A DNA stretch of 64,000 nt from CAWGQN01 sp963824885 (GTDB lineage Bacteria; Actinomycetota; Actinomycetes; Actinomycetales; Microbacteriaceae). The notes under the pieces are model-generated. The model searched no databases, was not told the origin of the DNA, and was given only the letters and a program-made list of their open reading frames with translations. The translations under genes were made by a program, and so were the position numbers. The DNA lies in the NCBI GenBank assembly GCA_963824885.1, contig CAWGQN010000008.1, forward strand, positions 1 through 64,000. The letters run 5' to 3'. Shown in pieces: positions 1 through 9,325 of this stretch; positions within the stretch are counted from its first letter, which is position 1; every line of letters starts with the position of its first letter.

Positions 1-418
1 GCACCGGTTTGCTTACGGTAATGGTCTCGTTTTTGAGGGTGGTAATCGCGGCGTCTGGAAGGTGCGCAACCGCAACCTCGACGGTTTGTCCGGTTTTGCG
101 GTCGCGCCACTCGCGCTGAAAACCGTCTAAACCGACAATTGTTTCGGCGTGCGAATCTTTCGCGGGCGTGTAGTGGGGAGCGGGTTCCAAATACGGGTAA
201 ATTGCCGTCAGCTGTGTGGGCTTAACCAGGGAATCGCATGGAACCGTTATTCGGGCCCCCTTTACCGACGATTTTTCGCCCTGGTCGCCCGCGGCCCGCG
301 GCGTCGCCGTTGCGGCGCCCTGGTTTGGCATCCCCGGAGTCGAGCACCCAGAAAGAATGAAGACCCCGAGTGTCACAGCGGCGATCACGGTGACGCGCGT
401 GGCGAACGGTTTCGTCAC
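1..418 (-). CDS. secreted lipoprotein of unknown function (partial, runs off the left edge)
   Basis: The minus strand is open from a GTG at 418 to the window edge (about 139 codons). A GGGAGG ribosome-binding site lies 5-6 bases upstream. The N-terminus is a lipoprotein signal: a short basic n-region (VTKPFATR), a hydrophobic stretch and the lipobox LSGC at about residues 21-24, so the product should be lipid-anchored on the outer face of the membrane. After a Pro/Ala/Gly-rich linker the mature part begins with ITVPCDSLVKP and has a second Cys. This loosely resembles small actinobacterial lipoproteins that open with a 'PCdsL' motif, but I do not recognise a named family. It is divergent from the broken argS gene. 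The 160 bases between them hold no other gene. Confidence 0.75.
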   Translation of the reverse strand, partial: MTKPFATRVTVIAAVTLGVFILSGCSTPGMPNQGAATATPRAAGDQGEKSSVKGARITVPCDSLVKPTQLTAIYPYLEPAPHYTPAKDSHAETIVGLDGFQREWRDRKTGQTVEVAVAHLPDAAITTLKNETITVSKPV

Positions 419-581
419 GGTAGCCTCCCGACGCTTATTTCAGTAGAAATCGCCAAGACTCAGCCAGCGTGCGGGGACTGAGGCGCAAGGTGACCCTATC
501 ATTTCGTGCGGTTAAAGAAACCGTGAGCTTCTCGTGCTCGTGCCGATCTCGACGACGAGCGAGCGGGTAGAGTTGTGGGCC

Positions 582-2248
582 GTGACTCCTGCTGAACTTT
601 CTCGTCGCATTGCCGAGTGCGTTGTCGAGGTCATTCAGCGGCGTCGCACGGCGTTCGACTCCAATGGCCTCGTCTTCTCGCGAGAAGACGTGGGACTTTG
701 AACGCCCAAAAAATCGGGCGCACGGCGATTGGTCGACAACCGTTGCCATGAAGATTGCCCCGTCGTTGGGTGTGAAACCGCGAGGCCTCGCGGGCGAGCT
801 CGCCCGCGAGGTTGCCGAAATTGACGGCGTGGCAGCTGTCGACGTCGCTGGTCCGGGTTTCATCAACATTACGTTGGGAACCGCGGCGGCGGCAGAAATC
901 GCTCGAACGATTGTGGACGTGGGCGAAGACTACGGCCGCAATACTGAGCTTTCGGGACGCGCAATCAACATTGAGTTCGTCTCCGCAAATCCGCCCGGCC
1001 CGCTCCACCTCGGCCACACGCGATGGGCGGCGTTGGCGACTCGATCGCTCGCATCTTGCTGCGTAGAGCGCAGAGATGACGCGTGAGTGCTGCATCAACG
1101 ACGCGGGAGCGCAAATGGAAGCGTTTCGCCACTCGATTCTGGCGGGGCGAAAGATGACCCGATGCCGCGACGGTTATCCGGAGAATACATTTCCGATTTG
1201 GCGACAACGGTTTCCCATGTCGTCCCCAATATTGTCGACTTACCCGAAGAGAAGGGCTCGCCGCCGCGCGCGACGCGGGCTATCACGAACAATTCGCCGA
1301 GATCCAGGCATCGTTAGCGGCTTTCAACATGCACTTCGACATATGGTTTCGAAAAGAACCCTGCACGACATTGAACCGCAAACCAGCATGAGCGCCATTG
1401 GTCGCGCAATTGAACGATTGCGCGAGCACGGTCACATCTACGACGCCGACGACGCGGTGTGGGTTCACACGACCGACTTCGGAGATGATCGCGACCGCGT
1501 GATTATCCGAGGCAACGGCATTGCCACGTATTACGCTGCCGATGCCACGTACTATCTTGACAAGCGTGATCGCGGCTTTGATGAAAACATGTACCTGTGG
1601 GGGCCAATCACCACGGATACGTTCAGCGACTTCAGGCGCTCGCCGGAGAAGCGAGCGACGATCCCGACACGGCCATATCCGTTCTTATTGGCCAGCTGGT
1701 CAACCTCGACGGCGCCAAACTATCGAAACGAGCAGCAATATTATCGAGCTTGACGACGTTCTTTCGTGGCTCGGCGCCGATGCACTCCGCTACTGGCTCG
1801 CACGCTATCCGGCAGATTCTCCCGTGTCGCTCGAGGGCGAAAAGCTGCGCTCGCGAAGCAACGACAACCCCGTCTTCTACGTGCAATACGCTCACGCCCG
1901 CACGCGGTCTGTGGCTCGGAATGCGATGTCGGCGGGAGTCGATCGAAGCAGTTTCGATCCCGAGCTTCTTCGCGACGAAACCGAGACGGTTCTCCTCGGA
2001 TCGCTCAGCGATTATCCCCGCATTATTGCGCACGCCGCAGAACTGAGAGAACCGCACCGAATCGCGCGCTATCTCGAAGAACTTGCGGTGTCTTTCACCG
2101 GTGGTATGACTCGTGTCGCGTCCTACCGCTCGGTGACGATTCGGTCACCGATCTCCATCGCACCCGGTTATGGCTGAGTGACGCAACGGGGATCGTCATT
2201 CGAAACGGCTTGGGTTTGCTGGGTGTGTCGGCACCCGACCGCATGTAG
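582..2248 (+). pseudogene. argS: arginyl-tRNA synthetase, multiply frameshifted
   Basis: The reading pieced together across the three forward frames is a class I arginyl-tRNA synthetase (charges tRNA-Arg). It starts at GTG 582 (VTPAELSRR) and ends in a normal C-terminus (LGVSAPDRM). Landmarks include ERPKNRAHGDW, the HIGH-type motif HLGH in SANPPGPLHLGHTR, CINDAGAQME, TTDFGDD, YYLDKRDRGFD, NHHGYVQR and the KMSK-type motif KLSK. The frame changes near 698, 1036, 1072, 1150, 1256, 1336, 1600, 1730 and 2095. The first change is a one-base gain; the other eight all have the sense of a one-base loss. Substitutions at normally conserved sites accompany them: NPTGP reads NPPGP, EYYINDAG reads ECCINDAG, and GADHHGY reads GANHHGY. 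Since the enzyme is essential, either another argS exists elsewhere or this stretch is badly sequenced. The substitutions favour real decay. Confidence 0.85.
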
Positions 2249-2424
2249 TGACGCGCTTGGCTGGCCGAGTCTGAGATCGACGTTCGCTACAATTCATGAA
2301 GACCGCGTCCTAACGGGCAAGAATCATTTTTCGCACATCATCTGTCACAATCGGCAAGGGTCCCTTTCGGGTTGTTTTCGACCAGAGACGGCACTCGCTC
2401 GACGCTCTTCGTGAGGTTTTCATC

Positions 2425-4245
2425 GTGGCCACAAGTCCATTAGCGCCGCCGTGGCTCGATGAGCCCGCGGATGCCAACTCGCTCGACGACCGATTGTGGT
2501 CGTCGGCCGTCTCACGGTCGGCGAGCGGCGAGATGACCGTCGCGGGAGTGCCAATCTCGCACGTGGCTCGCGAGTATGGTACCCCCCTTTTTATCGTCGA
2601 CGAGGAGGATGTGCGAGCGCGGGCCACTCGCATTCGGGAGACGCTCGACCGTGAATTTTCGCGCATTGGCACCACCACTCTCGTGTACTACGCGGCCAAG
2701 GCCGCGTTGAATTCTGAGATCGCTCGGTGGGTCGTCGATTCGGGTCTCAATATTGACGTGTGCAGTGGTGGCGAGTTGGCTCTCGCGCTCGCGGCGGGCG
2801 TCAAACCCGCGCGGCTTGCACTCCACGGGAACAACAAATCAATTGATGAAATTGATCGGGGCGTGGCCGAGGGAATCGGCGAAATCGTGATCGACAGCGT
2901 TGGTGAGATTGACCGCGTTGTCGCAGCCGCCGCTCGACATGATCGCGTTCAATCGGTGCGGTTGCGGGTCAACAACGGCGTTCACGCTCAAACTCACGAT
3001 CACTTGGCGACCGCTCACGAGGACCAGAAGTTTGGGATTGCGCTCGCCGACGCCGATGCCGTCGTCGCGACGATCCGGTCGCACGACGAGCTGAACTTTT
3101 TGGGACTCCACTGCCACATCGGTTCGCAAATCTTCGCTCCCGACGGATTTTGTGAATCGGCGCGACGCCTCTTAGCGGTGCACGCGCGCCTTCTCGCTCG
3201 TGGACCGGTTCCAGAACTCAACCTCGGCGGCGGGTTTGGCATTTCGTACACGCTTGCCGACGATCCGGTCGACATTGAATTTTTCGCAGAGGAAATCGCT
3301 TCGACCGTCGCAAACGAGTGTGCGCGTCTCAAAATTGCCGTGCCGATTGTCGCGTTTGAACCGGGGCGCGCAATTGTCGGCCCATCAACTCTGACGCTGT
3401 ACGAGGTCGGTACCGTCAAGGACGTTCTCGTCGGTGTTCCCGCGCGTTCGTGTCGGTGCGGCGGCGGGAACAACGCGTGTGGGTGCCACGGTGCCCGAGA
3501 CGAATCGATTGAAAACCAGTCGGCATGCGACGAGCCCACGGCCGTCCGGCGTTACGTGAGCGTTGACGGCGGCATGAGCGACAACGCGCGCCCCGCGCTT
3601 TACGGTGCCAATTATTCGGTGCGAATCGCGAATCGCGTGTCGACCTCGCAACCGGCGCTCGTGCGCCTCGCAGGAAAGCACTGCGAGAGCGGCGACATCA
3701 TTGTGAATGCCGACTACTTGCCGTCGGATGTGACGCAGGGAGACCTCGTTGCGGTGCCCGGGACGGGCGCGTATTGTGGGTCGCTCGCGAGCAACTACAA
3801 CTACGTGGCCCGCGCGCCGGTTGTTGCCGTCAGAGACGGTGTAGCTCGCGTCCTCGTTCGCCGAGAGACCACGGCCGATGTGTTCGCTCGCGATGAAGGC
3901 CTCGTGTCGGGCAGCAAGGGAGGAACTCGTGATCGACCGTCCCACCGTTCGCGTCGCGCTCCTCGGTGCCGGGTCGGTTGGAGCCCACGTCGCGAGCATG
4001 CTTCTCGAGCACGCCGACGAACTCGCGGCGCGAGTGGGGGCGCATCTCGACCTCGTTGGCGTCGCGGTGCGCGACACGACCGCGGTACGAACGGCAAACG
4101 TGCCCGCTTCGCTCGTGACAACCGACGCCGATTCTCTTATTCTCGGTGCCGATATTGTTATCGAACTCATTGGCGGGATCGAACCCGCGTACGACTTTGT
4201 TATGAAAGCAATCAACTCGGGCGCGGATGTCGTGACGGCAAATAA
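2425..4245 (+). CDS. lysA: diaminopimelate decarboxylase, with run-on C-terminus
   Basis: Pyridoxal-phosphate enzyme converting meso-diaminopimelate to L-lysine and CO2, the last step of lysine synthesis. Visible family landmarks are the PLP lysine in YYAAKAALN (K92), the alanine-racemase-like barrel, HIGSQ, LNLGGGFGISY, FEPGRAIV, VSVDGGMSDN, KHCESGD and the terminal SNYNYV. The start is GTG 2425, with GAGG about eight bases upstream. Two things are odd. First, residues about 341-370 form an insertion rich in Cys (C343, C345, C352, C354, C368, plus H355) just before the conserved VDGGMSDN segment. Second, the frame does not stop near residue 500, where the family normally ends. It runs 317 bases into hom with Arg-rich nonsense-like sequence, giving 606 residues. 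A TGA at 3930 in the neighbouring frame overlaps the hom GTG, so a one-base loss near the 3' end is the likely cause. Confidence 0.9.
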   Translation: MATSPLAPPWLDEPADANSLDDRLWSSAVSRSASGEMTVAGVPISHVAREYGTPLFIVDEEDVRARATRIRETLDREFSRIGTTTLVYYAAKAALNSEIARWVVDSGLNIDVCSGGELALALAAGVKPARLALHGNNKSIDEIDRGVAEGIGEIVIDSVGEIDRVVAAAARHDRVQSVRLRVNNGVHAQTHDHLATAHEDQKFGIALADADAVVATIRSHDELNFLGLHCHIGSQIFAPDGFCESARRLLAVHARLLARGPVPELNLGGGFGISYTLADDPVDIEFFAEEIASTVANECARLKIAVPIVAFEPGRAIVGPSTLTLYEVGTVKDVLVGVPARSCRCGGGNNACGCHGARDESIENQSACDEPTAVRRYVSVDGGMSDNARPALYGANYSVRIANRVSTSQPALVRLAGKHCESGDIIVNADYLPSDVTQGDLVAVPGTGAYCGSLASNYNYVARAPVVAVRDGVARVLVRRETTADVFARDEGLVSGSKGGTRDRPSHRSRRAPRCRVGWSPRREHASRARRRTRGASGGASRPRWRRGARHDRGTNGKRARFARDNRRRFSYSRCRYCYRTHWRDRTRVRLCYESNQLGRGCRDGK

Positions 4246-5239
4246 GGCTCTGTTGGCAACGCGCGGGCCGCAATTGTTTGCGGCCGCCGAGCACGTGGGG
4301 GCGCAGCTCTATTACGAGGCGGCGGTCGGCGGTGCAATACCGATTGTTCGTCCACTCCGCGAGAGTCTCGCAGGAGATCGAGTCAATCGGATTCTCGGAA
4401 TCGTCAACGGGACGACCAATTTTATTCTCGACCGCATGGCTGAGCACGAGGAGACTCTCGAGGAAGCACTCGCAATGGCAACGCGTCTGGGTCTTGCCGA
4501 AGCCGATCCGACTGCCGACATAGAAGGGTACGATGCCGCGCAAAAAGCCGCAATCCTCGCGAGCCTCGCATTTCACACCGTCGTTCCACTCGATGCGGTC
4601 TACCGTGAGGGCATTTCCGCGATCACTCGCGAACTCGTTGAGTCGGCGCGCACCGCCGGGTACGTCGTCAAGCTTCTCGCGATATGCGAGCGCGTGCGCG
4701 ATCCGTCGACGCACGATGAAAGCGTGTCGGCCCGAGTGTATCCGGCGCTGATCCACCGCTCTCATCCGCTTGCGACCGTTCACGGCGCCAATAATGCGGT
4801 GTTCGTCGACGCCCAGGCGGCGGGGGGGCTCATGTTTTACGGTGCGGGGGCCGGGGGTCGTGAGACCGCATCGGCCGTGCTCGGCGACCTCGTTTCTGCG
4901 GCTCGTCGTCGTCTTGCGGGGGGTCCGGGCGTCGCCGAATCGACACACGCCGAATTGCCCGTGCTCGACATCGGATCGATTTCTACTCGGTACCAAATGA
5001 CGCTCCACGTAAAAGACGAACCCGGAGTCTTAGCGGAGATTGCGGGAATTTTCAGCGTTCACGGTGTTTCGGTGGAACTCGTCGAACAAAGCGTGAGAGA
5101 GCCAATCGAGCCGTTCGCTACTCTGGTGATCGGAACGCACCGTGCAATCGAGGCAAATTTGGCTGCCACCGTCGACGATCTCACGTCAAATGACGCCGTG
5201 AAAACCGTGGTATCCGTTATTCGAGTTGAAGGGTCCTAA
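3929..5239 (+). CDS. hom: homoserine dehydrogenase
   Basis: NAD(P)H-dependent reduction of aspartate semialdehyde to homoserine, the branch point to threonine and methionine. GTG 3929 is chosen as start because AAGGGAGG lies 5 bases upstream. The protein then begins VIDRPTVRVALLGAGSVG, placing the Rossmann glycine motif at residues 9-14, and is 436 residues long, normal for the family. NKALLA, the catalytic-domain landmark YYEAAVGGAIPI, NGTTNFIL and ADPTADIEGYDAAQK are present. A C-terminal ACT domain (MTLHVKDEPGVLAEIAGIF) implies feedback control by an amino acid, usually threonine. The 5' end lies inside the lysA run-on, and the 3' stop overlaps the thrC start by one base (TAATG). lysA-hom-thrC-thrB is probably one transcript. 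Confidence 0.95.
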   Translation: MIDRPTVRVALLGAGSVGAHVASMLLEHADELAARVGAHLDLVGVAVRDTTAVRTANVPASLVTTDADSLILGADIVIELIGGIEPAYDFVMKAINSGADVVTANKALLATRGPQLFAAAEHVGAQLYYEAAVGGAIPIVRPLRESLAGDRVNRILGIVNGTTNFILDRMAEHEETLEEALAMATRLGLAEADPTADIEGYDAAQKAAILASLAFHTVVPLDAVYREGISAITRELVESARTAGYVVKLLAICERVRDPSTHDESVSARVYPALIHRSHPLATVHGANNAVFVDAQAAGGLMFYGAGAGGRETASAVLGDLVSAARRRLAGGPGVAESTHAELPVLDIGSISTRYQMTLHVKDEPGVLAEIAGIFSVHGVSVELVEQSVREPIEPFATLVIGTHRAIEANLAATVDDLTSNDAVKTVVSVIRVEGS

Positions 5240-6360
5240 TGGCGAGTCTCTGGAGAGGGGTCGTGCGCGAGTACGCCGACCGACTCGATGTCTCCGACGC
5301 GACGCCAATCGTTTCGCTTGGCGAGGGAGGCACACCACTTATTGCTGCGCGGGCCCTGTCTGATCGCACGGGGGCGCGCGTATTTGTCAAATTCGAGGGC
5401 ATGAATCCGACGGGATCGTTCAAAGACCGCGGCATGACCATGGCGATATCCAAGGCAATCGAGCGCGGCGCGCGTGCTGTCATTTGCGCTTCGACGGGAA
5501 ACACATCGGCCTCGGCTGCCGCGTATGCCGCGCACGCTGGCATTACCGCTGCGGTGCTCGTTCCCGAGGGCAAGATCGCGATGGGCAAGCTCAGCCAGGC
5601 AATTGCTCACGGTGCCCAGCTCGTGCAGGTTCGAGGTAATTTCGACGATTGCCTCGATATTGCGCGCGAACTCGCGGCGCACTATCCGATTCACCTTGTC
5701 AATTCGACCAATCCCGACAGAATTGAGGGGCAGAAAACGGCGGCGTTCGAAGTCGTCGACGCGCTCGGTGATGCGCCCGACTTTCACATCGTGCCGGTCG
5801 GTAACGCGGGAAACTATTCGGCGTATTTTCGCGGTTATCGCGAATCGCTCGAGTCCGGAGACAGCGGCGCAGTGCCGCGCATGTTCGGGTTTCAGGCGGC
5901 GGGAAGCGCGCCAATCGTTCTCGGTCATCCGGTCAAAGACCCCGAGACAATCGCGAGCGCGATTCGCATCGGCAATCCCGCGTCGTGGAAGCTGGCGTTG
6001 CACGCTCAGTCGGAGAGCGATGGATACTTTGGCGCAATAGACGACTCAAAGATTCTCGAGGCTTATCACGTGCTGTCATCCGACGTGGGAATCTTCGTCG
6101 AGCCCGCGTCGGCCATCGGGGTTGCCGGTTTGCTTGATCGCTCCGAGGCGAAGGTCATTCCTTCGGGGGCAACGGTTGTGATCACGGTGACGGGCCACGG
6201 TCTCAAGGATCCACAGTGGGCTCTCAAAGAGGCCGATGGTTCTCCCGTCACGCCGACGGTTGTTTCGAAAGACACCGCAGACGTTGCTCACGTTCTCGGA
6301 GTCGGGTCTTCGGTCGAACACACGCGGGCCAGTGAGAATCGCGGGAACGGCGAGGTATGA
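5239..6360 (+). CDS. thrC: threonine synthase
   Basis: PLP-dependent conversion of O-phosphohomoserine to threonine, acting on the product of the next gene. The 373-residue protein shows the lysine motif GSFKDRGM, with GMNPTG directly before it. It also has CASTGNTSASAAAYAA (phosphate-binding loop), VPEGKIAMGKL, NSTNPDRIEGQK, VPVGNAGN and VEPASAIG. These are typical of the short threonine synthases of Gram-positive bacteria. The start ATG overlaps the hom stop (TAATG), and the stop overlaps the thrB start (ATGA), so translation is coupled through the operon. The last 35 or so residues after VVSKD are variable and probably dispensable. Confidence 0.95.
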   Translation: MASLWRGVVREYADRLDVSDATPIVSLGEGGTPLIAARALSDRTGARVFVKFEGMNPTGSFKDRGMTMAISKAIERGARAVICASTGNTSASAAAYAAHAGITAAVLVPEGKIAMGKLSQAIAHGAQLVQVRGNFDDCLDIARELAAHYPIHLVNSTNPDRIEGQKTAAFEVVDALGDAPDFHIVPVGNAGNYSAYFRGYRESLESGDSGAVPRMFGFQAAGSAPIVLGHPVKDPETIASAIRIGNPASWKLALHAQSESDGYFGAIDDSKILEAYHVLSSDVGIFVEPASAIGVAGLLDRSEAKVIPSGATVVITVTGHGLKDPQWALKEADGSPVTPTVVSKDTADVAHVLGVGSSVEHTRASENRGNGEV

Positions 6361-7289
6361 CCCTGGTCGGTCGGTCGGTCACCGTCACGGTTCCTGCCAC
6401 GTCGGCGAACTTGGGCCCCGGGTTTGACACCCTCGGCTTGGCGTTGGCTTTGTACGACGAGGTGACGGTTTCGGTGCGGTCTGCGCCCGGCGTGACCGTC
6501 GAGGTGACGGGCGTGGGAGTCGGCTCGGTTCCGACCGATGAAACGAATCTCGTCGCAATCGCGATCGCGCGGACGTTTGCTCACGTCGGTCACGACATGC
6601 CGGGTCTCACGATCGTGGCGCGCAATGAGATTCCGCACGGTCGTGGATTGGGGTCGTCAGGCGCCGCGATTGTTGTGGGAATTTTGGCGGCACGGGGCCT
6701 TCTCGATGGAATTATCGAACTCGATTCCCACACCTTGCTTGCGCTCGCGACCGAATTAGAGGGGCACCCTGACAATGTGGCGCCCGCACTATTTGGCCAG
6801 CTGTCAATCGCGTGGGTCGATTCGGACGGTCCTCAGCACAAAAAGCTCATGGTCAACCGCGGGGTCTCGGTCGTCGTTTTTACTCCCGAACACACCGTAT
6901 CGACCGCGTTGGCCAGGTCGCTGCAACCCGAATCGGTTCCGCACGAAGATGCCATTTTTAACGTATCGCGGTCGGCGCTCCTCATTGCGGCTCTGACCCA
7001 GAGTCCGGAACTCTTGCTCGCGGCCACGGAAGACCGCCTCCACCAAAACTATCGGGCGAGCGCGATGCCCGAGACGAATCGTCTTATTTCGGTGTTGCGT
7101 GAGCGGGGATTTGCGGCGGTCGTATCGGGAGCCGGTCCGTCGATCCTCGTCCTCGGCGACGATCCCTCGCAGCGGCTCGTCGCGGCCCAAATCGTGGCGC
7201 ACAACGCGGAAACGCCCTGGCGCGCGCTCATGCTAGCGGTTGACTTCAAAGGTGCTACAGTGGTCTTGCATCCGTTAGAAACCGCTTAG
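6357..7289 (+). CDS. thrB: homoserine kinase
   Basis: GHMP-family kinase that phosphorylates homoserine with ATP to give the substrate of threonine synthase. It opens with SVTVPATSANLGPGFDTLGLAL, the usual N-terminus of ThrB. It also contains the GHMP ATP-binding loop PHGRGLGSSGAA and the C-terminal VVSGAGPSILVL. At 310 residues it is of normal length. Its ATG overlaps the thrC stop as ATGA. It is the last gene of the lysA-hom-thrC-thrB unit. The 182 bases to rho contain no gene I can support. Confidence 0.95.
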   Translation: MTLVGRSVTVTVPATSANLGPGFDTLGLALALYDEVTVSVRSAPGVTVEVTGVGVGSVPTDETNLVAIAIARTFAHVGHDMPGLTIVARNEIPHGRGLGSSGAAIVVGILAARGLLDGIIELDSHTLLALATELEGHPDNVAPALFGQLSIAWVDSDGPQHKKLMVNRGVSVVVFTPEHTVSTALARSLQPESVPHEDAIFNVSRSALLIAALTQSPELLLAATEDRLHQNYRASAMPETNRLISVLRERGFAAVVSGAGPSILVLGDDPSQRLVAAQIVAHNAETPWRALMLAVDFKGATVVLHPLETA

Positions 7290-7471
7290 TGAGCGAATCT
7301 GGTCTACGGGTCATCCCAAGTTATCATCTGTCGCATCACTGGCGTATTTACGCTTGAGCGTGTAGATACCTGCGAAGCGCGGATCGGAATGCATGATCGC
7401 TGAGCACCCATGCGATTGGCTCTCCTGGCGGCGTAGATTCTCCGCTCGTCAGGGGGAAGGAACCCTCTTTA

Positions 7472-9322
7472 GTGAACGATGTCAATTATCGCGCGGATGG
7501 CGCGAATCCTCCCGCCGATTTGACGGCTCTCCGCGTTGCCGAATTGCACAGCATGGCGACGCAATTGGGCGTTCAAGGGGCAAACAAGCTTCGTAAAGGA
7601 GAACTCGTGGACGCAATTAACGAGACTCGAACCTCTACCCGGAAAGAACCCATCGACGCGACTCGCGAATCGGACGCGCCCGTCCCCACGCTCGAACCGC
7701 AACCCGCGTCGACGCTCGATCACGTCGTGAGCGACGCTCGGCGGAGTTCTTCGCGTCGCGCCCGGAGTGGCGAGACCCCTCGCCCCGACGCAAGCGCCGA
7801 GACCGGAAAGGTCGAGGTGCCCACCTCGACCGATCACGGTGACGCGACCGACAGCCCTGGCGAGTCCGACTCGTCTGAGCAGCGTCAGGGTCGCAACCGC
7901 AATCGCGGTGAACGCCAGCAAAACGGCAAGCAGGGCAATCAGCGGAACGGTCAGCAGCACGACCGCCAGCAGGGTGGGCGCCAGCGTGGCGGCCAACAGG
8001 GCGACCGTCAGCCGTCGGGCGATCAGGCGTCGGGCGATGAACGGCAGGGTGGCGAACGAAGCGGGCGAAGCCGCTCGCGTGACCGCAAGCGTCGGGGTGG
8101 CGGTGCGAACGACGACGTCGAGCCAGTAATCACCGAAGACGACGTGTTGATTCCGGTTGCGGGCATTCTCGACGTTCTTGACAACTACGCATTTGTCCGA
8201 ACGAGCGGGTATCTTTCGGGTGCGAGCGACGTCTACGTTTCCCTCGGTCAAGTCAAGAAATATCACTTACGCAAGGGCGATGCGGTGGTGGGTTCGATTC
8301 GTCAGCCGCGGGGCAACGAACACAACTCACGACAAAAATACAACGCGATCGTCAAGGTCGACTCGATCAACGGCCAAACGATTGACGAGGCCGCTACCCG
8401 CGTCGAATTCCAAAAACTCACGCCAATCTATCCCCGTGAGCGGTTGCGTCTCGAAAGCGAATCGGGCGAACTGACGCAGCGCATCATCGACCTCGTCGCG
8501 CCGATTGGAAAGGGGCAGCGGGGGCTCATCGTCGCTCCGCCGAACGTGGGCAAGACGATTGTGATGCAAAAGATCGCGAACGCGATCTCGGCCAACAGTC
8601 CCGAGGTGCACCTCATGGTCGTTCTGGTCGATGAGCGCCCGGAAGACGTCACCGACATGCAGCGCACGGTCAAGGGAGAGGTTATTGCGTCGACGTTTGA
8701 TCGACCCGCCGAGGATCACACGACGGTTGCTGAACTCTCAATCGAACGCGCCAAACGTCTCGTCGAATTGGGTCACGATGTGGTCGTGCTGGTTGATTCG
8801 ATCACTCAGCTCGGCCGCGCATATAACCTTGTCGTGCCCGTGTCGCCTCGAGTGCTTCCCGGCGGCGTCGACGCTTCGGCACTTCATCCGCCGAAGCGAT
8901 TCTTTGGCGCTGCGCGTAACATCGAGAACGGCGGTTCGCTCACGATTATTGCCTCGGCTCTTGTCGAAACCGGGTCAAAAATGGACGAGGTCATTGTCGA
9001 AGAGTTCAGGGGCGCTGGAAACATGGAACTGCGGTTGTCTCGCGAGCTGGCTGACAAGCGTTTATTCCCTGCGGTCGATGTGAGGGCGTCTGGCACGAAG
9101 CGTGAAGAGCTCCTCATGGAAACGAACGAGGTCAAGGCGACGTCGCAATTGAGACGCGCCCTGAGCGGACTCGACCAACAGCAGTCCCTCGAAATGGTCC
9201 TTGATCGTCTCAAAGAGACTGAGAACAACGGTGAGTTCCTTCGGAACGGGTACAAGTCAATGCCCGCGGTGACGGGCGCTGGCCAAGGGGGTCCCGTCAA
9301 CGGACACTATTCGGAGGCTTAG
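7472..9322 (+). CDS. rho: transcription termination factor Rho
   Basis: Hexameric RNA-dependent ATPase that unwinds RNA and ends transcription. The GTG start follows an AAGGA-containing stretch. Order of parts: a Rho N-terminal helical domain (LTALRVAELHSMATQLGV, residues about 12-50); a long hydrophilic Arg/Gln/Gly-rich insertion (about 60-220) typical of high-GC Gram-positives, with runs such as RQQGGRQRGGQQGDRQ, likely extra RNA-binding; the cold-shock-like RNA domain (GILDVLDNYAFVRTSGY); and the RecA-type ATPase with Walker A PPNVGKT at 356-362 and LVDERPEDV. Total 616 residues. It is followed by prfA after three bases. Confidence 0.97.
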   Translation: MNDVNYRADGANPPADLTALRVAELHSMATQLGVQGANKLRKGELVDAINETRTSTRKEPIDATRESDAPVPTLEPQPASTLDHVVSDARRSSSRRARSGETPRPDASAETGKVEVPTSTDHGDATDSPGESDSSEQRQGRNRNRGERQQNGKQGNQRNGQQHDRQQGGRQRGGQQGDRQPSGDQASGDERQGGERSGRSRSRDRKRRGGGANDDVEPVITEDDVLIPVAGILDVLDNYAFVRTSGYLSGASDVYVSLGQVKKYHLRKGDAVVGSIRQPRGNEHNSRQKYNAIVKVDSINGQTIDEAATRVEFQKLTPIYPRERLRLESESGELTQRIIDLVAPIGKGQRGLIVAPPNVGKTIVMQKIANAISANSPEVHLMVVLVDERPEDVTDMQRTVKGEVIASTFDRPAEDHTTVAELSIERAKRLVELGHDVVVLVDSITQLGRAYNLVVPVSPRVLPGGVDASALHPPKRFFGAARNIENGGSLTIIASALVETGSKMDEVIVEEFRGAGNMELRLSRELADKRLFPAVDVRASGTKREELLMETNEVKATSQLRRALSGLDQQQSLEMVLDRLKETENNGEFLRNGYKSMPAVTGAGQGGPVNGHYSEA

Positions 9323-9325
9323 AGC

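Noticed and set aside
26..45. 19 of 20 bases shared with 14417-14436 (GTCTCGTTTTCGAGGGTGGT), possibly a third copy of the toxin-flanking repeat
   Set aside because: The match does not extend on either side and lies inside a lipoprotein coding region. One such short match is not surprising in 64 kb.
582..2248. Programmed ribosomal frameshifting in argS
   Set aside because: Nine sites, nearly all the same sense, without slippery heptamers or downstream pseudoknots, and with conserved residues also changed. Decay or sequence error is far more likely.
6363..6378. GGTC tandem repeat at the start of thrB
   Set aside because: Four-base repetition encoding VGRSV within a normal ThrB N-terminus; too short to suggest phase variation.
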